A stretch of DNA of 64,000 bases from Lumbricus rubellus (Eukaryota > Annelida > Clitellata > Crassiclitellata > Lumbricidae): the NCBI GenBank assembly GCA_945859605.1, contig OX243817.1:32128924-32192923 (forward strand), given 5' to 3'. A model generated the notes under the pieces. It was not told where the DNA came from and searched no databases. It saw only the letters and a list, made by a program, of their open reading frames with translations. The translations under genes were made by a program, and so were the position numbers. Of the stretch, positions 41,044 to 52,436 are shown in pieces (position 1 is the stretch's first letter; each line of letters opens with the position of its first letter).

Positions 41044-42197
41044 CCCCCCTGGTAGCCCGAGGGTTAAGAGAACAGTGAGCCTCAGCACAAAGTAGGCCTA
41101 CGTCTAACCAGAATTTAAACGACCTCACTTGTTAGGCCTACGTGATTTTGTCTTATTGACAATTAAGTTCATATTGTAATTTGATAAATTGCTTGGATGA
41201 TGGCATGTCTTTAGTAGCCTAACCAGTGATAAGCTTGTCTTTGTTTGCTGTCCTCGTATTAACATCCCCATCCATGACTTTCCATCCTATTCTCACCATA
41301 GTTTTGAACTTAGTAAGTTAGGTTTTGGGAGCCCATGTACAGGACTTTGGTGGTGGGTCCCTTCATTACTTGAACCCCCTCGATTTAAAACAAAAAGGCT
41401 GTGAAAAAACGCTTTGCTCTTTTGCGATAGAGTGGGATAGACTCTATTTGCATTTTTTTCGAACCCAAAATTAAATAAATTTTTTAGACTCATTACAATT
41501 TTAATTGTTTTCTCCAGTTAGTCTTTATGATCATTTTCTATTTCTTCAGGCTACCAGAGAAAATTCAATTCGAGCAAGCCTACTTGACAAAATTTATCAA
41601 AATCCCCATTGTTTCATCTGTTGAAGTACCGTATGAATTGTCAGTCTCCACACTGATGACACCTACTCTCACAATTCCTTTCAGACAGTATCTTCCCATG
41701 TCATATGAAAATACGATCTCAACCTGGTAGGCTATCTCGTATATATTTCAGTAATACATGCAACTCCCAAAGTATTTCTGATTACGTCTTTCCTTTCTTA
41801 TCCCCCATGGAGACTTCAGGTTTTCTCCGAAGCATTCACATCCTTGTTTTCTCAAGTAGGCCTAACCCTTCCTGTAGCCTCGTCAGTATCCTGGTCTCTG
41901 CTGCATGCCTCATCACCGGTATTATCTTGTCTTGTACAAATCATAGTTACACCCTTTCATTGAAATGAATGGGCTCTATCACGCAGATATCATAAAATAA
42001 ATAGCAAACCATAAATAAATGGACTTACAGCAATAGAAATGGATTGCTTTCCACGACAGAGTTACGAAAAATACCAGATCATGTCTGCGTGATAGGACTA
42101 TAGAAAATCCAGTGATGTTCCATCGGATGAATTCAACAGCGTATAATAAATTATTTTAAATAAAAGAAACTGCGTCCAACTGTCCATGTTTTTGTAT
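41044..42197. other. No gene seen; small palindromic repeat inside
   Basis: 41,976-42,095 has CTATCACGCAGATAT and ATGTCTGCGTGATAG in inverted orientation, about 120 bp apart, a possible miniature element. The ORFs at 41.5-41.97 kb have no recognisable features. Confidence 0.4.
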
Positions 42198-44267
42198 TCA
42201 GTTTTGGCGTTTAGAAAACTGACTCAATCGAAGCACTATGTTCATGAACTTAACTGACAACGGTTCGTGAATGTCAAAAGACAAATGAAACGAATGATTG
42301 CAATTAAAATCATCCAGTTCTTTCCTAACACTCCTAAAGTGCTCATATCGCCCAAACTGAATGCCGAGATATTTCAACAATTGAGCAGGACATATTCGAA
42401 CCAGTACTGAACTGCTCTCCGAAGATCCTCCTATCAAACGACACAAAGTCAGAAAACCTAGAACAGTCTGGAAATGCTCGTCAAACAAAGGAGACAATTT
42501 ACTCGTTATTGCAATAGGATATAGTCTCTCAGACACAACAATATTTCCACTCGTATCGAGCAGTCTCATTAAAGTGTTTCCAAAAACACTGCCCGCCATT
42601 TCACGACTGAAAACGTTTAGTGCTGTGTGACAAAAATTCGCAAGGAAAGCAGCACTGACGATCATGCACGGCTTCTCCAGAGTTTTTGCGATTTCATCGA
42701 CCACAGCCTGGATTATAAAGGGCGTAAGTGGTGATGTTTTGGTAGAGTTTAGTCTTTCAATGACATTCTGGCTTTCTTCGTCTTTACGTCTATAGCAACA
42801 TACGCGATCGTGGTATTTTTCAAAGGATTTGAACATGCCATCATTATTCACGTCGTCGGATTTATCCTCTTCACTGGATTGTGAACGACGTTTGCTTTTC
42901 TCACAGAAAGATCCTGAATTTTCGTAGAATGATTCACCTAAACAGACGGTTGTCTCAGAATACGTTTCGTCAACTGATGCAAATGAATGCATGAAATAAT
43001 CAAAAGCCAACTTCATGTCACTTCTTGCGGAGTTAGCAAAGGCTTCACTAGACCTACTCGTTAATGTAGACATCAGTCGAAGGTGAATCTTGATTGCTTT
43101 GTGTAGACTGATCCAGTGGGACCAGAATGGAGAGTCTTTTCTAGTTAGAGACTCCAACATGTAGTCTTTCATATCTGGCTCGAATGGATGATCATAGTAC
43201 TCGCGTACGTGCAATGATTGGACAATAAGCAGGAACTTATTTGGTATCGAAATCTTAAATTTTCGCCTTGGATATGCTTTCTTGTTTGACAACATCATTT
43301 GTAATGGAGCTTTGTTTTCACAGTAATTAGATAGTAATTCAATGACCTTACTATAATTACAATCATCTCGCAACTCACATAGCATGTTATTATTGTGGAT
43401 AAAATAATTCGGACAACGTTTTTCGATCAGCCATTTAACCAAGAGACACAAGAGATATGAGACGGAATTTTCCAGATTTTCGTCTTTCCAGAATTCTGGT
43501 CCCATCTCCTCACATGCCCAAAACATCAAGGTTTTGAGGAAATAAGTGCACAGCACTGTTTTGCAATCTCCTTGAACATCTTTTAAGACTTCATTTTTAA
43601 TCAATTTCAATAAATGATAGACGTACTTCTGAACATCGGTCCAAGTGTGAATTAATATTGTTTCCGCTAAAGAAAACGAAAGTCTCCACAGCGTAGAATC
43701 AGAGGAGTTGATGTGTGGAGACTTGGCAACAAAATGGCATCCGCGTTTGACTATTCTTTCCACGACGTCCTGTGAAGGCCATTTATATTTTCTTTTTCGC
43801 GATATCCATTCGTCAGCTTCTGATGGCCAACATGGACAACGAATTGCGTACACTCTGTCCACTTTAAAACGACTAAGTCTTCCCTCAACCTGGAAGAGAA
43901 TCTTCGATACACTTCCAGTGTTAGAATCTGCAACAACTAATTTAGTTGAAGCAGGACCACCATCCCAATGTTTAATCGGAGAACGATTTGCATCATAGAG
44001 TCTGGCGAAGCCAGGGTGCGACGAGTCGATTTGAATCGTTAAAATCATTCCTTCTTTGAATCCTTTTGGCGGTTGAGTTCTGTCGCTGGGCAGAGCACAA
44101 ATATCTAATGGAAAATACATGACATCAATATCACTCATATTCGTCAAGACATATTGAGCCGGCATTTCGAAAGCGCTGCCGCACAGTAGCAGGCCGTGTG
44201 TTCTCCGAACGTGTAGAAGATTGAGAATGAATTCTCTCATGTCTTCTGAATCATCTTCGCAACTCAT
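42198..44267 (-). CDS. Mab-21/cGAS-like nucleotidyltransferase 2
   Basis: 689 residues in one exon. Key sites: CGSAFE with Gly-Ser at 30-31, SDIDVM with D46/D48, third acid D137 (KVDRVYAIRC). Then come CPCWPSEADEWISRKRK, WRLSFSLAETILI (~194), CTYFLKTLMFWACEE (~240) and CPNYFIHNNNMLC (~285). The C-terminal part has a Ser/Asp/Lys-rich loop (QSSEEDKSDDVNNDG) and the FDEHFQTVLGF block shared with gene 1. All nucleotidyltransferase acids are present, so it could be an active cGAS-like receptor. It resembles gene 3 at the window's right end far more closely than gene 1. A weak TTCTATTCGCAG acceptor lies upstream, so a 5' non-coding exon is possible. Confidence 0.82.
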   Translation of the reverse strand: MSCEDDSEDMREFILNLLHVRRTHGLLLCGSAFEMPAQYVLTNMSDIDVMYFPLDICALPSDRTQPPKGFKEGMILTIQIDSSHPGFARLYDANRSPIKHWDGGPASTKLVVADSNTGSVSKILFQVEGRLSRFKVDRVYAIRCPCWPSEADEWISRKRKYKWPSQDVVERIVKRGCHFVAKSPHINSSDSTLWRLSFSLAETILIHTWTDVQKYVYHLLKLIKNEVLKDVQGDCKTVLCTYFLKTLMFWACEEMGPEFWKDENLENSVSYLLCLLVKWLIEKRCPNYFIHNNNMLCELRDDCNYSKVIELLSNYCENKAPLQMMLSNKKAYPRRKFKISIPNKFLLIVQSLHVREYYDHPFEPDMKDYMLESLTRKDSPFWSHWISLHKAIKIHLRLMSTLTSRSSEAFANSARSDMKLAFDYFMHSFASVDETYSETTVCLGESFYENSGSFCEKSKRRSQSSEEDKSDDVNNDGMFKSFEKYHDRVCCYRRKDEESQNVIERLNSTKTSPLTPFIIQAVVDEIAKTLEKPCMIVSAAFLANFCHTALNVFSREMAGSVFGNTLMRLLDTSGNIVVSERLYPIAITSKLSPLFDEHFQTVLGFLTLCRLIGGSSESSSVLVRICPAQLLKYLGIQFGRYEHFRSVRKELDDFNCNHSFHLSFDIHEPLSVKFMNIVLRLSQFSKRQN

Positions 44268-45166
44268 TGTTATTAACTAAGTAGTATATGCGGCCTAACT
44301 GCGAATAGAATATAAAACATTCGAGCGTGGTTGAGGTTAGGCTAGCTGTCGTTATTCCGTTGTGTTTGAGCAGGCGGCTGAAGCAATGACGCGTCCTTTG
44401 CAGGCCGTTTCGATCGGACCTTCAACACGCATTGAAACGATGCTCTACTTCCAACCAGATGCGACCATATTATTAATATATATAATAGAGCAGCGATGAG
44501 TAATCTGTCATCTTGTAAACGGTGATAGCTATTAGCTAGGCTACTTATCGGAGAAGGGCATCTGCCATCATAACCTTTCGGTAATGATGGCATCATGTTC
44601 GTGATGACAGTGGATGATGAATTCAATGAATTATTGAATAGGATTTGTCAACGAACGGTGGAACAATGTGGGTGGGAACTCATCGCGAACATTGATATTT
44701 ATCGGTTCTGGGTAAAGAGTATGTAGGGCCTGTAGGCATTGCAACAGGCTCAGAGTGTTGGCAGGCATAGGCGGGCCAGGACATCTGACACTTGACAAAG
44801 ACCAGTAGGCCTACGCCCACAGTCATGCGCAGCGACACATAGGCGTAGCGGCCGTAGCCTATACCGACAGAGCAGACAGATGCCCAGAGCCACGATCATC
44901 CCTTAGAATAAACATGTTTGCAGATCACACAGTGAAAAAATCCTAAAGTCGGTCCTGCTGAAAAACCAGTCTTTAGCAGCTGATAGTCAAGTGAATGAAC
45001 TGCCGTTGCCTTTGACCTCGTAGTCCTACGATCAGGCTAGGTATAAATATTACGATCGTGCTTATTTGTTGTCACGCCCTATCTTGTCTAACTGCGAACA
45101 CTCACCGTTGACTATTATAGGCCTATCTCATAACACGAACCCACGCATTGGTTGTTTCGTGGCGCC
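44268..45166. other. Upstream region of nucleotidyltransferase gene 2; no gene seen
   Basis: A 94-codon minus-strand ORF (44342-44626) has no recognisable domain. The rest is non-coding. Confidence 0.35.
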
Positions 45167-45912
45167 GTCACAAAAGCGCGCAGACAAAAGCGCGCAGACA
45201 AATGCGCGCAGACAAATGCGCGCAACAGGGAAAAAATGTCTTTATGTATATGTATGTGTCACTATGTATGCATGTATATATGTAGGCTATGTATGTATAT
45301 ATATGTATGTATGCATGTATGTATGTACATACATACATACATTCATACATGCATACATTTATAAATAAATACATGTATGTACATGTATGTATGTATGTAT
45401 GTATGTATGTATGTATGTATGTACGTATGTATGTATGTACGTATGTATGTGTGTATGTACGTATGTATGTATGTATGTATGTATGTATGTATGTATGTAT
45501 GTATGTATGTATGTATGTATGTATGTATGTATGTATGTATGTATGATGCATGTATGTATGTATGTATATATGCATATGTATGTACATACACAATGCATAC
45601 ATACATACGTAGATACATACATATACATACATACATACATACATACATACATACATACCTACATACATACATACATACATACACACATACGTATATATAC
45701 ATACATACATTCAAACATACATATGTTTTTTCCTGTTGCGCGCATTTGTCTGCGCGCATTTGTCTGCGCGCTTTTGACCTGCGCGCTTTTGTTACTGCGC
45801 GCATTTGTCTGCGCGCATTTGTCTGCGTGCTTTTGTCCTGCGCGCTTTTGTTACTGCGCGCATTTGTCTGCGCGCATTTGTCTGCGTGCTTTTGTCCTGC
45901 GCGCTTTTGACC
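45167..45912. mobile_element. Foldback element C with GCGCGCAGACAAA-array ends and (ATGT)n core
   Basis: Left: four to five units of GCGCGCAGACAAAWGC (45170-45232). Right: about twelve inverted units GCATTTGTCTGCGC / CGCTTTTGTCCTGC (45734-45910). Between them, (GTAT)n on the left half and (ATAC)n on the right half form a giant near-palindrome. The inverted segments AACAGGGAAAAAATGTC and TTTTTTCCTGTT mark where arrays meet the core. ORFs of repeated MYVC/YIHT are artefacts. Confidence 0.75.
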
Positions 45913-47084
45913 GTGCACCTTGTTCCGTAGAAGCAAAGCCGCAAACAGGATTTTTATATCGGGTGGTGTTTACTCGACCGTGAGCAATAAGCCCACAAGC
46001 AACCGAATGAACTGACTAAATTGGGTTGGAGAAGCGTCGTGATCTCTCATAGCTGGCTCTGGACGGCCAATGCATTACACACTGTAGTTCTGACTTCATG
46101 TGTCAGTAGGCTAAATGCATCATTTTCATTTTTAGATTATTTCCTTTGGGGGTGTGGAGGGGGTTAAGGCACCCAAAAGACCTCATAGCTACGACCTTGA
46201 AGTGCTTCTGCGACTGCACAATTTGTGTACAACTGCACGTTAAAAAAACCCATGGGAGCCAGAAGATTTGATGCAGAATCCACGGGTGTTGGTAGGCCTA
46301 CGAGCCCTGGCGGGCCATGCGCCGTTGAGTTCCTCGTATAGTGTGTAAGCTTATACTGGACCCAGTCGAAAAATCCGCAGGAACTAAGTCGCTGCTCGAA
46401 GCGATAAATCAACTCACCAATAATTATATGGAGTACTCCAATCTGATCAATTCTCAATGGCTTGTATTCCACGTAGAATAAGCTAGTGTGCTCGTTTCAA
46501 CGAATGTCCGCTATCATACGAGCCACTACACTGGTCAGCTTATAATGTCTTATTGATATTGACATCTACAGAACTATACAATAATTATTATTGCATGTGT
46601 GTCATGTCAGTTTAATCCATTACCGCCTCACAATTCAAAAGAGATGGAGAGAATTATCTGATGTCCAAAATGCATAGTGCTTCCCATAGCTGAACTTGGC
46701 CTAAGTTGATAGAAAGTTGATATGCTTCGAACACTTGTGTCATGCACGTACTTTATTGTTGCCTATATAATGCATTTGTGCATGCATTGCTATGCTCGTA
46801 CACTACGTTCGTACACTGCACGATTTATTGTCTATGATTGTTTACGTTTAGTGTGCTTTTATAAATCTAGTAAAATCAAGTGTTGACACTTTATAATATT
46901 ATGCAGATTAGTATTATTTAATGGTGACCATCAGTGCATAACAATTGATTAATTACTAATGTTAATATGGCAACCATGTTTGGCATAAACATAATATAGG
47001 CTTCGTTCCTTTGAGTTTACCTATATAATTGTCAACCTGCATGCGAATTTTGTAAACTGCATGCTTGCATCATTATTGTGGTGG
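45913..47084. other. No gene seen
   Basis: Non-coding host DNA. A 102-codon minus ORF at 46164-46472 has no domain. Confidence 0.35.
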
Positions 47085-47155
47085 TCAATAAAGATTGATT
47101 GATTCATTCATTCATCCATTCATTCATTCAATCATTGATTCATTCATTCATTAAT
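47085..47155 (+). mobile_element. Retroposon 3' end with (ATTC)n tail
   Basis: GTCAATAAAGATTGATTGATTC runs into ATTC units, the form of LINE or SINE 3' ends. Confidence 0.45.
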
Positions 47156-47959
47156 TGAATGTGTGGGATGACAGATTAATCCATTACCCGCATCGACAAT
47201 ACAGTAGAGTAGGGTAACGTAGGAGATTGATGTAAAATTCCCAGCTAAATATAGGCCTTGTTAATCTATTATTGAGACCGGCCAATTTGTACGGCAAGAA
47301 TTAAAGTCATTTGTAATGTCGTCAAGCCCAATGGCTTATAAATAGAGCCATAACTAAATCCTTAATATCTCTATGCTGATGGATTTTTATTTATGAAAGG
47401 CGCTCAAAAGTGCCAAAGTTGAAACCTTCGTCACCAATTATAGTTTCCATGACAACTAACATCGAGTTTTTCGGTCTTTGGACTTTGAGCACACGCTCTT
47501 ATAGAAATAGGCCTTCGTGTGATAGCTTAACTCTTAGCTCTATTTTAACCACAAAGTGGCACGAATAAAATGCTATTCATTTAGGCAATATCATAAAAAA
47601 AGTCTGCCTTAAATTTTCCGATGACTTCACGTTACTTATAGCTAATAAGATTTTAAAACGACTTTCCATTTGAACATTAGAAACGAATAACTTTCAATAG
47701 AACTTTATTAGATTCACAATTCTGAGATAGCCTAAGTCAAAGGTCAGTAATGTATATTCGTTTAATAGACAATCCAGCTGTCAAACCACAGAAGGTTAAT
47801 AAGTTCAAGAAGTGTAGTGGATAACACTCTGGTAGCCTACAACCCTCCACAAGGTAGATACTAAATATTCCACTCGACAGATGGCGTTGGTAAAATCAGT
47901 AGTATAACTTGATGCGTGTCGTGAACTGTTACACATAGATGTAAGATTACCCATGTTTT
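47156..47959. other. No gene seen
   Basis: AT-rich non-coding sequence. Confidence 0.35.
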
Positions 47960-48037
47960 TGGTGAACAATAAAGCTTATCAATTAAATTGAATTGAATTG
48001 AATTAAATTGAATTGAATTGAATTGAATTGAATTGAA
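47960..48037 (+). mobile_element. Retroposon 3' end with (AATTG)n tail
   Basis: GTGAACAATAAAGCTTATC is followed by about ten AATTG units. Confidence 0.5.
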
Positions 48038-49020
48038 TACCGGCCGACCGCTCTAACCAATCGGACATCGTGCCGAGAGTTATGCCCGTCGATGTTGTTT
48101 TCCCCCTTTCTAAAATAAACTATGCAAAATAACATATTAGGCCTATGCGGTATCTAAAGCGTCTGAAAAACAACTTAATTAGCTCTCTAGTGTACATGCT
48201 GCGATCCGATCTTATTTTTTTCAATTGTATCGGGTCTAATGAAAATCTGTGTGAGACCGCAATGTCAATGTTGCTCTGCTGGCTTTATACCTATTGTAGT
48301 CTACCTATTGTATCAATTTGTATGCATATGCTGTGTGCAAATTTACATGACGTCCTTAGCACGATTTACAGTCAAAACTAGTTCTTAGGTGGTGTTCATG
48401 TGAATACCTGCAATGGCGTGTAATAAATACATGAAATTTGAATCTTCTCGAGCCATCACTGAGCATGGAAATAACGTAGGCCTAAGTAGAAACATTTTGA
48501 GTTTGCCATTTAACAAATGCTTCGCTGATCAACATCTTTCTCATGAACAGCAAATGTTTGGTTAACATGTTGTGTAGGCTATTATACAACTGCCATAAAT
48601 GGTACAATGGTGGTCATTGCATATGCCAACAGTATTTTATTGTGCCCGAATTTGAACAGGTCATTGTGTCTGAATCGCAATTAGGCCCTTTTGTATCCTA
48701 GCAGGTTCATTTGTTGTCGCATGTTGAAATCAAATATTGGCTATAGGTCGTTCAAAAAAGCTTTTATGAGAAATGCAGTTGTAAAACTTGGCCACAAAAG
48801 GTGACCTCTTAAGCAAAAGCCTTCAACTGCTAGATCCGGAACCCTTGGATTTACCCACGCCGTCGTTGTTGGCCATATGCTTGAGCTCAAAATGTAGGCC
48901 CTAATGATATTACGCGTTGAGTCAAAATAAATTATGTCCCCGCAAGTGCCCACGTAATTTATTCTAAATAAGACAGGCATCAGTTTATATCCGTTTATAT
49001 CAATGAAAGCTTAGGTGGGC
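48038..49020. other. No gene seen
   Basis: Non-coding host DNA with a few TAGGCCTA-type motifs. Confidence 0.35.
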
Positions 49021-49285
49021 TCTTAAGCCCAGACAGCCTGCCTCATCACCCAGATGAAGGCCCACTGGAGCAATTGGTGGTATACATGCTGGCGTCGGCC
49101 AAGTGCGGGATTCCACCACTTCGCCATGATTTCACCGACTGCCGAACAATCGAGTGTGCTTAATCTTGACCATAGTGGCCCACCCAATGGCCACCCATTT
49201 TGAATGGCGAGATGGGGCGAGATGGGGGCAAGATTGGGGCCCAACAGCCTGCTATCGCAGACTTCACGAAATTGGCCTGTCAGCC

Positions 49286-49483
49286 AAAGTTTGCGTGGGA
49301 GGTGTGGAAGGGTGGGACGCTGCCGTGAATTCAATAGGGAAACAAGAAGGGAGGCGTGGGGAGAGGAGGTAGCAGCGCAGCCCACAAAGTTTGCGTGGGA
49401 GGTGTGGAAGGGTGGGACGCTGCCGTGAATTCAATAGGGAAACAAGAGGAGAGGCGTGGGGAGAGGAGGTAGTAGCGCAGCCC
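49286..49483. repeat. 100-bp tandem duplication, two copies
   Basis: AAAGTTTGCGTGGGAGGTGT starts both copies, at 49286 and 49386, with only a few differences. It lies in a GC-rich 49.02-49.49 kb segment whose outer text (CTTAAGCCCAGACAGCC) resembles, inverted, GGCTGTCTGGGTAAGA at 61.97 kb; both could be ends of one repeat family. Confidence 0.8.
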
Positions 49484-49769
49484 AGGTTTCAAATTATGCA
49501 TTGGCCTCAAACAAAGGAACCTCAGTATAGGCTATTTAGCAACGGCTTTCCTTACACGTGCGCTGCAAGGTTTATCTTGGCGCCAACGACCTCTATATAA
49601 AAGTATAATATTATGACTGGTGCTTTGTAGGCCATTTAGGATAGTGAGCAATATACGATGCATACATACACACTTGACGGACGCAAATAAGACCACTTCT
49701 TCGTAGGCCTTATATGCTCCTGTAAAATTTTAAGAGTAGATTAAACCTAAGCTTATACAAGTGGTATAT

Positions 49770-49990
49770 AGGCCTACATTTTGGGATTCGGTGATGTTTT
49801 GTGGCTTTGAGCCAGAAGGTCGAGGTTTCGAATCCATCTCACGCTGCCGCGTATACACGGGCCGTGAGCAAGTCCTTCACTCACAATTACTCATGCCCTT
49901 CGGCATGAAACTCGATTCATTGTCCGCGCGGTATAGTAGGGCGCGCCTTTGAGTAGTAATTTATACAGGCGCAATAGCAAGTGATCATAC
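49770..49990 (+). mobile_element. Degenerate tRNA-derived SINE
   Basis: GAGGTTTCGAATCCATCTCACGC is a box B like those of the other SINEs, followed by the GTGAGCAAGTCCTTCACTCA and GCCCTTCGGCATGAAACTC body and a GCGCCTTTGAGTAGTAA tail. Confidence 0.6.
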
Positions 49991-50465
49991 ATATACACAG
50001 GCATACATTCATACATACATACATACATACATACATACATACATACATAATGCATACATACACACATACACATACACACATACATACTACATACACGCTA
50101 CATACATACATATATACATACATACAAACATGTATACATACACACACATACATGCATACACACATGCATACATACACACATTTTGTTTGAAGCCACATAT
50201 ATAAATAAATAAATAAATACATACATACATACATACATACATACATACATACATACATACATACATGCATACATACATACATACATACATACATACATAC
50301 ATACATACATACATACACACCTACGTACGTACATACATGCATGCATGCATGCATGCGTGCATGCATCTATGCATGCATCCATGATTCCATGCATGCATGA
50401 TGCATCCATGCATGCATAGGCTACGTGCATGCATCCATGCCTGCAAGCATGCGTGCATGCATAGG
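49991..50465. repeat. (ACAT)n and (CATG)n microsatellite
   Basis: Mostly ATAC/ACAT tetramers to about 50,335, then CATG/GCATGCAT text. The repeated-motif ORFs are artefacts. Confidence 0.95.
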
Positions 50466-51495
50466 TGACATGAATTCTATCAATTACCGCGTTGTCAGTA
50501 GGAACAGCTTGGAAAAGACAAGTCTTTAATGAAATGCCATCGAAATGCACTAACTGAAGAAATGCGAGTTCGGAAACATGTTTCAGATATAGGCCTAGGC
50601 GTATCGAGCCCTTCGAAATGGAAATCACATTTGGCATGCTTTTGTCCTTGTCGTATAGCCTAATTATATTTTCCATCTGCTAGCATTGTTAGAGCTGCAT
50701 AAAATGTATGCAGTATCCTGCGAAAATAGGATCTGACACTATTCTAAACGGTCGAGAGTTAAATTAGTAAGGTTTTAAATTTTAGGTCTAGCGCACAACA
50801 ACTTCTTAGGCCTATTTACAAACAAAATTTATCTGCATTCTCAGCAAGAGTCGAATCATAATGGGGGCACCACTTAGTGTATATGGCAGTGTATAATATT
50901 CGTAAAATGTTCTCGTAATTACCGTTCTTTATCGCCATTAGTAAAACATCGACATATAAAGGGCTTACAGTAATGTTCGCTTGCTTTTAATGGAGCACCC
51001 TTACTTACTTAATTAAAATAAGCGAGTGCGCATCTTACATATCATGTAAGATGTCTATGGTCTACATCCGGGGACCGGAACAATGGCGTAATTAAGCGGG
51101 GGAAATGGCGAAGCGATCAATGTGATATTTTCCATGCGGTTTGTTTGCTTTGGCAATTTATAGTCCTGACGTTAAAACGGTGAGTTTATATTTCGTTTGT
51201 CTTTTCTTTGTTGCATAAAGATATCACTTCTGATGTGGATCTAATTAGTAATTACGATACACATCGAAGCACGCGGTCCGAAGTCCCTGTATTCTAAATG
51301 GTACTAATATAATAATTATTATTAGTCCCAGATTCTACTAAAAGCTAGTTTCGGGAAATCGAATACTTGGTAAACGTGCAGACTGGCTGCCCGTACTCCA
51401 AACAATATGGCTGCCAACGAATGCAAAAAAATTAGAGCGCGACCATCGACGACTTTGTTCATCAATTCAGCTTCAATTTCAGCTGAATGACTGCA
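50466..51495. other. No gene seen
   Basis: Non-coding host DNA. Confidence 0.35.
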
Positions 51496-51575
51496 CTAAC
51501 CCTAAAACTAACCCTAATCCTAAAACTAACCCTAACCGACCCTCACGACGCCTAACCTGAGCCCTAACCGACCCT
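51496..51575. repeat. Degenerate telomere-like (CCCTAA) tract
   Basis: About nine imperfect units of AACCCTAA / CCTAAAACTAACC / CCCTAACCGACC. It is internal and short. Confidence 0.6.
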
Positions 51576-52142
51576 CACGTTTACCCAATTCTGATAATGG
51601 TGTATGATATTTGGATGACTGAGTGTTTATTTTCTGTTTTGCATTTTGATGATCATTGATAGGGCGGTCATCACTAGGCCGCCTACAGTGGATAACTGTC
51701 AATGAAAAGGTGTACTTTGCCATGTTTCTGCTTGACAGGTGGCCTGAATACACGTTCCAACCTTGCCAGAAGGCCTTGACCTACCACTGGACAGTACGAG
51801 AGTTGTTTGCCACATGACTGCCCGACTCGTTCATGTGAAGCTGACCTAAAGAAAAAATCTGGTAAATTGTTACTTGTTCAAATCAATATCAGTAACCTTA
51901 AAGATAAAAATGGGCCGTTGACTTAAGATCAAATAGAAAGTCTTGGTGCATGGCCACGATGGATGTTTTTTTATAGTTCATTTCTTGTGGATTTTTTCAA
52001 CTTGTGGCACTGGTGATATTCAGAATTTTATTTATAGGCTTGGTTCTCATGCATTCTCTTTAAAATTTGGGCCATTTTTGCTTAGTGTTTGTTTAGTCAC
52101 TGTCTAAACTGCCTATTTGATGTATAATGTCATCACACTCAG
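51576..52142. other. No gene seen
   Basis: Non-coding host DNA. Confidence 0.35.
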
Positions 52143-52365
52143 TTGTGGGCACGGTGGTGTAGTGGGTATGTTCATGGCCTTGCAGTCGGAGGGTTGCAGA
52201 CCTGTTCAAATCCACCTCAAGTCGCCGTGTAGTCCTGCACTTCCAATTGCTCAGTGCTTCGACATGAAAGTCCGATGCCGTGTTCGCGCTGCCATCGGAA
52301 GCGCCTCTGAGTAGAAAGCTTGAAGGGGCGCTATAACAGGTGTACATACAAATAAACTCCACTGT
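52143..52365 (+). mobile_element. tRNA-derived SINE
   Basis: GGGCACGGTGGTGTAGTGGG (box A) and CTGTTCAAATCCACC (degenerate box B) lead a body ending GAAGCGCCTCTGAGTAGAAA, then TTGAAGGGGCGCTATAACA. The last part matches the LINE 3' end at 13.7 kb. Confidence 0.8.
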
Positions 52366-52436
52366 GAGTGAAAATCAAGACTTACAAATGAATCTTTGAT
52401 CTGTATTTATAGTTTATTTGTGTGAAAATGTGAATT

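Noticed and set aside
45168..45983. Several long ORFs of MYVC and YIHT repeats
   Set aside because: They are translations of a tetranucleotide microsatellite that is open in many frames on both strands.
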